Assembly: GCF_032854445.1 (NCBI RefSeq)
Contig: NC_088295.1
Coordinates: 56,835,249 to 56,899,248 of the forward strand
Direction: 5' to 3'
Length of the DNA: 64,000 bases
From: Liolophura sinensis
Lineage: Eukaryota > Mollusca > Polyplacophora > Chitonida > Chitonidae
Shown here one piece after another: positions 14,401 to 26,400 of the stretch (position 1 is its first letter; each line of letters starts with the position of its first letter). The position numbers were made by a program, and so were the translations under genes. The notes beneath the pieces were generated by a model. The model was not told where the DNA came from. It saw nothing but the letters and a program-made list of their open reading frames with translations, and searched no databases.

Positions 14401-17400
14401 TGATGTAAGTGGGAAGGTCTGTCAGCAACCTGCTGATGGTCCTGGATTTCCCCCGAGCTCTGCCTGGTTTCCACTCACCATAATGCTGGCCGCCATTGTA
14501 TAAGTGAAATATTCTTGAGTATGGCGTAAAACATCAATCAAATAAATAAATAAATTTAAATTTGATTTAGAAAAAAAAAACTGCATTGCTGGGTTTGTCA
14601 ACTCAAGGCTTCACGAAAAGTATGATTCTATCAGTCTACACAAAATAATGCCTTCAAAATTTCTCGAATAAACGCCTTGTAAACAAGCAAAAAAAAGTTG
14701 AAGAATTACAGTATATAAAAATTATGACCAGTAAACATTCTGCACTTGGTCTACATGTACCCGGCCAAAACATAGCATCTCCTGTTGCACTGATTCTTAC
14801 AGACCATACACACAAACCTGATATAAGCACCAGCCAATGCAGGTCTTCATTCAGAGTGTTGATTATCGTCATGTCCACGTGCTCTTGACCATTGGCCAGT
14901 CTGCCATGGTGTTGTTGTAAACGCTGCAACTGACCATGCAGCCGATGGACGCGGTCCTCAAGAAGTCTTCAGGAGTCAAAGGTAAGAGAGAATGTAGGAG
15001 TTGAGTCTGAACAGATTGTATCGTTAGATGGTTGATTCTGACTTACCTGTAAGCTTAGGGTTGCTTTGAACAGCAAAACAACTACATTAAACAGCTGACA
15101 ATGATATAAACAAGACTTCATACCTGGCTAATATTGAGATGGAGTCACAGCCTGCCCAAACTGTCCCACATTACACAGTTGATCATCACTCAAGACTTCA
15201 TACCTGGCTAATATTGAGACTGAGTGGTCAGTCACAGCCCACTCAAACTGTCCCACATTACCAAGTTGATCATAACTCAAGACTTCACACCTGGCTAATA
15301 TTGAGACAGAGTGGTCAGTCACAGTCCGCCCAAACTGTCCCACATTACCAAGGTGATCATCACTCAAGACTTCGTACCTGGCTAATATTGAGACAGAGTG
15401 CATGGTCACAGTCTGCCCAAACTGTCCCACATTACCAAGTTGATCATCACTCAAGACTTCATACCTGGCTAATATTGAGACAGAGTGGATGGTCACAGTC
15501 TGCCCAAACTGTCCCACATTACACAGTTGATCATAACTCAAGACTTCATACCTGGCTAATATTGAGACAGATTGGATGGTCACAGTCTGCCCAAACTGTC
15601 CCACATTACACAGTTGATCATAACTCAAGACTTCATACCTGGCTAATATTGAGACAGAGTGCATGGTCACAGTCTGCCCAAACTGTCCCACATTACCAAA
15701 GTGATCATCACTCAAGACTTCATACCTGGCTAATATTGAGACAGAGTGGTCAGTCACAGCCCACTCAAACTGTCCCACATTACACAGTTGATCATAACTC
15801 AAGACTTCATACCTGGCTAATATTGAGACAGAGTGGTTAGTCACAGCCCACTCAAACTGTCCCACATTACACAGTTGATCATAACTCAAGACTTCATACC
15901 TGGCTAATATTGAGATGGAGTCACAGTCTGCCCAAACTGTCCAACATTACACAGTTGATCATCACTCAAGACTTCATACCTGGCTAATATTGAGATGGAG
16001 ACACAGCCTGCCCAAACTGTCCCACATTACACAGTTGATCATAACTCAAGACTTCATACCTGGCTAATATTGAGACAGAGTGGATGGTCACAGTCTGCCC
16101 AAACTGTCCCACATTACACAGTTGATCATAACTCAAGACTTCATACCTGGCTAATATTGAGACAGAGTGGATGGTCACAGTCTGCCCAAACTGTCCCACA
16201 TTACACAGTTGATCATCACTCAAGACTTCATACCTGGCTAATATTGAGACAGAGTGGTAAGTCACAGCCCACCCAAACTGTCCCACATTACCAAGTTGAT
16301 CATAACTCAAGACTTCATACCTGGCTAATATTGAGACAGAGTGGTCAGTCACAGCCCACTCAAACTGTCCCACATTACACAGTTGATCATCACTCAAGAC
16401 TTCATACCTGGCTAATATTGAGACAGAGTGGATGGTCACAGTCTGCCCAAACTGTCCCACATTACACAAGTGATCATCACTCAAGACTTCATACCTGGCT
16501 AATATTGAGACAGAGTGGTCAGTCACAGCCCACTCAAACTGTCCCACATTACCAAGTTGATCATCACTCAAGACTTCATACCTGGCTAATATTGAGACAG
16601 AGTGCATGGTCACAGTCTGCCCAAACTGTCCCATATTACACAGTTGATCATAACTCAAGACTTCATACCTGGCTAATATTGAGACAGATTGGATGGTCAC
16701 AGTCTGCCCAAACTGTCCCACATTACACAGTTGATCATCACTCAAGACTTCATACCTGGCTAATATTGAGACAGAGTTATCAGTCACAGCCCACCCAAGC
16801 AGTCTCACATTACCATGTTGATCATAACTCAAGACTTCATACCTGGCTAATATTGAGACAGAGTGATCAGTCACAGCCCACCCAAGCAGTCTCACATTAC
16901 CATGTTGATCATCACTCAAGACTTCATACCTGGCTAATATTGAGACAGAGTGGATGGTCACAGTCTGCCCAAACTGTCCCACATTACACAGTTGATCATA
17001 ACTCAAGACTTCATACCTGGCTAATATTGAGACAGAGTGGTCAGTCACAGCCCACTCAAACTGTCCCACATTACACAGTTGATCATAAGTCAAGACTTCA
17101 TACCTGGCTAATATTGAGACAGAGTGGTCAGTCACAGCCCGCCCAAACAGTCCCACACTACACAGTTGATCACTGAACTTTTCTCGATCATCTTCCTCCA
17201 GTTCATTAATCTCCTCATCCTCCGCATCAGTACCAGAGGTCAGCTGTAACAGAAAAGCCAAATACCCTGAAGCACTAAGCCTCACAGAGCTACAAGTACA
17301 GGGGGTCAGTTCCTATTGCCATGCTTAAAAATTCTATCTTTTGCGAAAATCTACCCTCTCCGAAAAAAAGGGTAAGCCAGTAGGGAACTGGCTTTTTCTT

Positions 17401-20400
17401 TTTTTCGGAAGAGTCCGATGGGTTATGCATAATGAATCAAGTTTTAATGATAATCTGACATAGTGCTGTTCTGTTCTCCCTGACATCAGACTGTGATAAC
17501 ACAACACAGATCAAAGTTGACCTGTGTCTGATAACCTGCCTCATGTGCCTGATAAACCAACTGAGAAAAGCATTGAAATAGCAAGAACCAACATTTGACA
17601 AGACAGCAAAATTGGACTTGTGTACATGTAGTCATAGACTTGTGTTGTTTTAGTAGTCGACTGTCATCCTGGTAAAACATTGTCACTGCCGCTCTGGTTG
17701 TACTCTCTATGCTGGACATTTAAGTCTTTTGACATTACATTACAAGGGCCTCCATGGCTCGATTGGTTAGCGCGCTAGTGCAGCGTAATGATCCAGGAGT
17801 CTCTCACCAATGCGGTCGATGTGAGTTCAAGTCCAGCTCATGCTGGCTTCCTCTCCGGCCGTATGTGGGAAGGTCTGCCAGCAACCTGCGGATGGTCGTG
17901 GGTTTCCCCTGGGCTCTGCCCGGTATCCTCCCACCATAATGCTGGTCGCCGTTGTATAAGTGAAACATTCTTGAGTACGGTAAAACACCAATCAAATAAA
18001 TAAACTACATTACATCTGTTTACTTGCAAGCTCCCACCTCATTTGCATACCTGATTGCGCACCCCCTCTGGAGCACTGAGATGGCACTGTAGATAGCTGT
18101 CAAACATGCTCTTGACACAGGGTGAGGTGAAGTCAGGAGACAGACTGGTGAGGTCTGACAAGAGATGCATCCAGGACTCCAGGATCTTCTCATACGCTTC
18201 CATGTAGATTGTATTGTCTCTGTGCATCTGTAATAACATACACAGCACATGCAGCTGATCCTCAGCTTGTACAACTTATCCTCAGCCTGTACCACTGATT
18301 CTCAGCTTGTACCACTGATCCTCAGCTTGTACAACTGATTCTCAGCTTGTTCCACTGATCCTCAGCTTGTACCACTGATCCTCAGCTTGTATAACTGATC
18401 CTCAGCTTGTTCCACTGATCCTCAGCTTGTACCACTGATCCTCAGCTTGTACAACTGATCCTCAGCTTGTATAACTGATCCTCAGCTTGTACAACTGAAC
18501 CTCAGCTTGTACAACTGATCCTCTGGTTGTACAACTGAACCTCAGCTTGTACAACTGATCCTCAGCTTGTACAACTGATCCTCAGCTTGTACAACTGATA
18601 ATAGATGTTTACACTAAATCAACATTCTTAATATACCCAGATGCATCAACAATAATTTTAACACATTCTAGCTTTTCTATATCATTCAATTTTAATTTTC
18701 TCTGTACTCTTCATAAATTATCATTTATGCAAATGTATGACTCTATTATCACGCCAGTAAGTGGATTTTGGTCTGTTGGTCTACCAAATAAATAAATTGT
18801 AAACAGACTCTTAACTGTACTATGAAATAACGTGAGGTTATTTGACTTGCTGGATAGTTACCAAACCTTCAAGGTTTGGCAAAACTAAACTTGTCCTAGC
18901 TATTTTTGCACTGGATAAACATGTATTTGCATAAGCATTCTTTAGCCATGGATAAAGCGTTACCTTGGCATGATCCAAAACCCGAGAAAGTGTCAAACTG
19001 ACTCCTGGGGTATAACTTTTCCAAAACAATAAAATCACTTCAAAACAATACTACCATCTTTCTCACACAGCAATTCCACAACATTGGCCCCTGACATAAA
19101 ATACATTTTTAGGACATTTCCCACAGAGGGTCTTAAGAATTGACTTTATCAAGCCCTGATGTTGCAATAACAGGACTGCACTGAAAGAATGGGTTATATT
19201 TTCAAACTTTCTTCGTGTGGTCATTTCCATATTTCCAATTCATCAAGTCTCACTTTCAATCTAACACAGTTACCATTTGAAGAAAAAAAAATTTTCCGAG
19301 CCTTCATTTCTACCATTACAATGCACCCTCCCATATCCAAGGTCGTTGTTATGACAACTCACAGCTTCCTCCTGTGCTGCATGTCGCCCCAGGGTACAGG
19401 TCAACTGGGTCATGTGACGAATGTATGTTTCCATGACCTCTGGGGGCAAGGCCAGCCAGCAGCGGGGAGGGAACATAACCACCAGGTTCTTGCACGCTGT
19501 TGAGATTCCCAGGGACTCGTAATCGTGTAGTTCAATGCTGAGAAAAAACAGAACAATTTTGAACAGAGTTCTTATGTCAATTTTTTTTCTTCTAAGGCAA
19601 ATCAACCGTCAAATAAAACGAGAAGAATCAGAGAACAAAATAAGTCCAAAGTACAGGATTGAGGATAGAGCAGGTACGATTGAACAAGACATTATGATTC
19701 ATATTTATTTGAATGCAATTTTACACCTTACTCCAGAATATTTCACTTATGCAACGGTGGCCAGCATTCATGGCACTATGGTAGGAGGAAACCGAGGAGC
19801 TCGACCAAGAGGAAACATTCCACAGGTTGCTGGCAGACATTCCCACATATGCCTGGAGAGGAGGCCAGGATGAGCTGGCATTATGGTAGGAGGAAACCGA
19901 GGAGCTCGACCAGGTGGAAACATTCCATAGGTTGCTGGCAGACATTCCCAAGTATGCCTGGAGAGGAGGCCAGCATGAGCTGGCATTATGGTAGGAGGAA
20001 ACCGAGGAGCTCGACCAGGAGGAAACATTTCACAGGTTGCCGGCAGACATTCCCACATATGCCTGGAGAGGAGGCCAGCATGAGCTGGACTCACAGCGAT
20101 TGCAGTGGTAAGAGGCCCCACCCCTACCCTCTTATGTAGAAGTAAGGAGTATTAACACACACAGACACATATACCAGGTAGTTCAGACCTGATCACAGTG
20201 TAATATTTACACCCACGAAAATTTAATAAATCCAAAATTTGTCAAATTTGGTAAAAATGAACAAAATCAAGCAAATGGACCTGAAAAATCAACGACATGA
20301 TAACATTAGTAGTAACACAATGCATACAAAATTTTATCAGCTTTACATAATTTTCTTGAGATTTTTACCCCATGCACCAACTAACTGACACAGCCACAGA

Positions 20401-23400
20401 AATGAAGATCATTAATGGGCTGGTTAAAAAGGTTGCTACTGTCTACATACCTGGTGAGCATGGTGAGAAAGCTGGTTAGGAAGGTGCCGAGGTACTGTGA
20501 CTTGGCCGAGTCATCAGCAAACACCGGCCCTGTTAGAGAGGCCAGCTGACTTATACACTGTAAGGAATGGTGAGCCATCTCAGAGTTGTGACGAATCTTC
20601 TTGTGGATCTGTGTGCAGGAGGAAAAACAGAGCCTTATTTAATAAGGATTCATGGAATTCAATTTTTTTTTAACACTGTATTTAGTTTGTGACACCTTCT
20701 AACATGGGTATCACATGGGTACAAACATAAAGCTTTAAAGTATTTAGTCAATTAGGGGGTTAGTTGATTCATATTGAATGAATAAATGGATGCTTGAGGT
20801 TTGACGTTGTACTTAACAATTTTTCAGTAATATGACAATGACCAGTTATTATTGGAGTGTGTACATATAGTCTGTCTTCTTGTGGCAGAGTGAGCCCATG
20901 TTGCCAAACTGCTGCCGCTACTGAAGTATCATGCCGAAAACACCAGACATGACACCCCACCCAGTCACATTATACTGACACCAGGCCAGCCAGTTATGTT
21001 TCCTTGCTCTAATCTCTGAGTGCTGAGCGCCAAGTGAGGCAGCAACAAGTACTTTCTTAAAAGTCTTTGATATGACTCGACCCGGGTTTGTTTCAGGGTT
21101 TCCCGACTTGCAGGCAGACACCTAAGCGGTGTCTACATACTGGGACCGGGAGGGTGGTGGGGGGTATATGCGCATATACGGTGGTTGTTATGTTTCCACT
21201 GTCAGTCTGACGAGCTACAGTTTTAGGACAGCATCGTAGCTCGTTGAAAACAACTATTAGGGGAAGAACAGTGGAAAATCGACTAACCCCCAATACAAGC
21301 CATGCACCTGATTTCTACAGTGGCCCCGATTTGCATCTGAAGTCACTTTTTTTTAAATCACGAGTGCTGACTGAAAATAAGCACAAACATACATTGTAAC
21401 TACAAGATTGTGAATCCTTGATTGCCTCTAAATGAAAAATAAGTGTTTTCAACTTTTTCACTCATTTCTCTATCCTTGGCTTGAATACTGAAAATATGTA
21501 GTTATCCTAACCATTTCAACCTTTTCAACTGTCTCTGCAATTAACATTTTGAAACATTCTGAGAGAACCATGGGTGTAGAGAAATAATTTGTATAGTTTT
21601 ATGAAGCTTGCATCTTTAATGACATAAACAAATCATTCTTAGCATCATTTGCATAATTATTAATAACGGTATGTATAAATTCCACCTTAAAAAAGTGCTT
21701 TAGTCGTAGAAAAGGTTGACAATTTACAGTATTCATGTGCATGTATCAATGCAAGAAAAATCCAACAGAAGAGAATTTCATTTGATTCATTCACTCATTC
21801 GTTCACTTATTCATTCATTCATTCATTCACTCATTCCCTGTTTAAGACTGAGACTGTGTTTTCAATGATTCAATTCATTTATTTTGTTTTATACTTGATT
21901 GGAGTTTTGAGCCGTACTACAAAATATTGCACTTCAAAAACAGCAGCCAGTATCATGTCTGCTTAACCCACAACCATCAGCAGGTTGCTGGAAGACAAAT
22001 CCTGATAGGACAGGAAGCCAGCATGAGCTGGACTTGAACTCACAGCTATTACGAAGGTAAGAAGCTCCTGGGCCATAAGTGCAGCACTAGAGCACTACCA
22101 AACCAGTAGGCCCCTCCATGCCTAAAAGACAAAAGCTGACTGAAAACAATCACCCATACTTATACATGTGGAAATGTACACCCACTTCAGACATGTATAC
22201 CCCAAACAAGAAAGCCACAACAACCCCCATCTCGCATCAGCATTGTGCCCAACCTTGGTGAGACGTCCTACCTGAAAACACAGATGGAGGAGATCTTTAT
22301 CCAATATTGTGTCCCTCCAAGACTCACAGGGCCTGAGTACGGTGTTTGTGTTGCCTTCAAAACATCCAGCATTTCGTCGGAAGTGTGCAAATGGTTAAAG
22401 AAATATATGCTGCATTAGGCCACACCCATTTTCTTTTGCCTTTCACAGAGTGAGCCGATAATTATAAAATGTAAAACTGGAATAAAAACAAAACTGAAAT
22501 TCCACCATTTTACTTTAGCCACTCTTGATGTTTCCTGTTTTTCAAACCTTTCTAATCATGTTAGTATGTCTTCAACAGGAAAAAATTGCTGGGACCATTT
22601 ATATTTCCTCACAAATTAGACAATTTTTAAGTTTTCCTCCAACACTTGATAAAGATGTGTGTTGCCCATAAAACAACAACTGGAACTGGTGTGGCCTTAA
22701 GCTTTCATTAAAACAAGAACTCTACAGTACGCACTAACTTTGCTTTAAACATCAGGTTTATCACAAATAATGGTATTTCTTGTCAGCAGGTCAGTCTCAA
22801 TACTGACATACGTATTTAGAGCGCTGCCTCACTGGAATGCCATGCTGAACAAACCAGACAAGCTTGATAATTCTTTGCAGGTTACACTTATATGTGCACC
22901 ACACACCTCAGAAGTGTTCTCAACCTTGAACAGATCAAGAATTTGTCTAAAAATGCCTTCCAAACTATTAACATCCACACTTCCTTTAGGATATATAATG
23001 GAGGAGAAAAACATGAAATTAGTGAAATTAATTGATTTATTTGATTGGAGTTTGAATCTAAGTTCAGCTAGTTTTTACCCATATGACAGCAGTAAGGTGT
23101 GCAAGGCGGAGGAAACCAGATTGCCCACAGCAAACTACTGCCATTCACCCGGTACATAACAAACCCTGCTGAACTAGCCAGGACTGGACTTGAACCTACA
23201 ACCTTACTGGTCAAATGTTGATTGTTTGCAGACTGAGCATGGCAGTTATAAAAGGATATAAGCTCTAGGTGGAGTGAACTCCCAGTTAAGGACTTGTTCC
23301 GTAATTGTCAAGAATCGGTTAAAGACAGCCATATTTTCCCGTGTCAGAGGACTGGGTTGATTCTCTAGTTCATGCAGGACTTTCAAAGAGAAGAGGAAGA

Positions 23401-26400
23401 CCCGCTTCAGATCATTTTCCTGCAGGGGAGGAAAAAAAGAGAAGAGAGCTGTGAGTATTAGGTGTTCTTTTCATTGGTGTTTCATGTTAAAACTTTGGAG
23501 AAGCTACCAAACTTTTAATAGACGCTGATAACAATAATTATGTTCAATATCTGCTTATTACACGCACCAGGATTTCTCTTTTAAATGGAAAAACAAAAAA
23601 TAAAGTGGTCATCAGTATAAAGGCCATAATCAATGATTGTTTTTTACATTTTTTTTTCACTGAATTAAATGCAGTCAAATTTTAACTGTATTAAAACTGA
23701 GTTTTATAGGACATATTGATGTTTTACATCGCCAAATGACTTAACACCAACTTTTCTCTGACCCTTAAATGATATTTCTGGTCAGATTAGCATTTTTGTA
23801 CAAAGGCAGACATGACATCAGTCAGGGTTGTAGGAATTTTGTTACACCTTAACATAAAGGTAAAAACTTACTAATAAAGGTACAAAGTTATAGGTATTTT
23901 TTTTTTTTTTTTTTGACTTAATGTGAGTTGTGATTGCTACCAAAACTTCTTACCTCAAATATTCGTTTACACTTCATGTGGAATTCCCAAGTAAGTCCAA
24001 CGGAGCTGGTCCTACTTGTTGTGGAGTACTCATTTAAGAGCGACATCAACATTGAACAGGCTACCAGTTGCTACAAACAGGGCACGAACACGAACATGAA
24101 CACAGAATAAGTTAAATGAACTCAACCAAGAAAATAACAAAGATGATATTGAATTGTGCACAATAACATTTTTACTCATATTTCTCCTTGTTTGAAACAG
24201 TAAAACATTTGAGCAAAACTTGATATAAATTTAATGACAATTTACAAAATCATTTTCATTTTTTCCACGATAAATACCTCACAGGAAAATGAATTTCATT
24301 ATAAAGCAAAAGATTGTTAATGTCAATGCTACTGGATACAAAATATGAACAGTTATTTCTTCTATACATGCTGCTGTCTGATATTACAACCAATCTGCAT
24401 GTACATGTATTGCATTCTGGTCAAGAGCCACAAGCGTGTACCACCAAGGGAGGTAACTCCTTTAAAATCAGATCAATATAAGAAATGTTCAAAAACAGAC
24501 AAAGCCATTTCAAGTTTTCATTTTGATTCAAATAAAATTTTGCACGTACCCTTGTTTACAGAAATGAGGGCATATAAAGGTAGGGGCAAAAATGTAAATT
24601 TTTTTGTAAACTTTCAAAAATTTGAGAGATCAAATGCAAATTTATCAAAAAAATATAAAAATGCAAGGAACAGGTCCGCACTGAATTACCACCTTTGAAG
24701 TCACTCTCTTTGAAGAGTGCATTTTTGCAAATTTCCAAACTACAGCAGCATAAGCGAGATGAAGGCATAGATTTAAGACAATTTTAAATTAGTAAATTTA
24801 CTTGGAAAGCCCATGAGAAAGGTTATGTATCTTTTAATCCATTTGAAGGTGATTTCAAAACCCTGGCCCTAATTAAAACCAACAGACAGCTTCAGCGAAC
24901 TCAAATATACATATATCACACTTCAACTGGAAAACATCGGCATTATTTTATATCATCTCGCACCATTTATACGACTCTCAAAGGCTGATATCATGTTTTT
25001 TTACATTCTGTTGACTAGAAATTATTTGTCACTCTTGTGACATAACCTCCATACTGCATGCTTTTATAGGTGAGACCTCGAGGGCAAGGGAGGTAATTCA
25101 GAACAGGCCTATTCAATTTTTTTAATATCTTGGCATGAATGACTTTCTTCACATACAGTACAAACAAACTGATTCAGAACATGACTGCTGACCATCGTAA
25201 CATTTCCACTGCTGATGAGCTGGGAGATATCATCAAACAATCGGTCTGTGTTTGAGCTCTTAAGCTCCACTGTCCCTCTCTTCAGAATCACGGCGACAGT
25301 CTGTAATATCTGCTCTCTGACATAGCTCTGCAAACTGAAGGCAAAAATGAAAATTACAGTTTCAATATACCCTAATTTCTCAAACTTCTCCAATATGAAA
25401 CAGTAACTTCCAGTGAAATTTATGCACAATTTAATTTGAAGTTGGATACAAAACAACATTTACTGGATACGTCTGTTTCAGGGATTCACAAAAAATATAA
25501 TTTTATCAGTCAACACAAAATAATGTCTTCAGAATATGCATGAATAAACACCTTAAAAACGTGCAAAAGGGTTGAAGAATTACATCATGTTTTTCACATC
25601 ATTCAAGAACGTTTCACTTTTACATTTACAGCCAGGTGTGTAGATTGTGAAAACTATGTGTTGTGGGAGGGGTGGGGATGAGGTGGGGGGTGGGGGTGAT
25701 GGAGGGGTGTAGGTGGGGTGGGTGGGGGGGGGGGGGTGTTTTGTGGGTGTATGTGGTGTTTTGGGTGTTCCTGACCTTCCCTGTCAAACTACCTGCCATA
25801 AAGCTACAACCGAAAGGAGGTTGGTTCTAACACACAACATCACTGGTCAATCTCTATAACGCGCTCTCTCCAGGACACCTTATATGAATGAGCCACAAAA
25901 TCCAGAAAGGTACCTACACTTAGAGATACTAAAACAAGTACTTAAACGGCATATAAAAAGCTTGGGTTTTATTTGTCACAATAGAGTATATGATGTGACC
26001 TTACATATATACAGGTACAAAAAAAGCTTCTCAGCTAACTTCTTGGGGTGTAAAAATGTCTTTAAACTGCAGTGTTCCTAAGACCTTAACGGTAAGTCCC
26101 ACAAATAAGTAGCCTGCTGTGGTGACATCAACGGTGATAATTGTCAAAACTACTATGTTGAGGGGAGGGAAGAATTTGAATTGGGGAGTGCTATGCTGTT
26201 CCAGTGTTCCCTATGACGGCATCGATGACGGCATTTCTGAATATTTCCAAACCACTGACGGAAAAATATGCATAAAATAGAGGGGTAATTAGGAAATATA
26301 CATCAAATTTTTTTTCTTCATTTTTTTGGCACATCTTTCTTTGTTTTCCTCAAAACCATACTCACAGTTTTATACATGTAGTATCTTTTCATATATCTTA

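Noticed and set aside
15139-17176. Plus-strand ORFs of 233 and 393 codons rich in HTWLILRQSG repeats
   Set aside because: They are antisense shadows of the 87-bp array, which has no stop in several frames because 87 is divisible by three.
18250-18600. CRISPR-like regularly spaced repeats
   Set aside because: Repeats are contiguous 20-bp minisatellite units without unique spacers, in a eukaryotic intron.
22829-23014. 61-codon minus-strand ORF in XPO4 intron 6, considered as a missing exon
   Set aside because: Exon 6 joins exon 7 directly through the AT-AC ends with correct phase and alignment, so no extra exon is needed.
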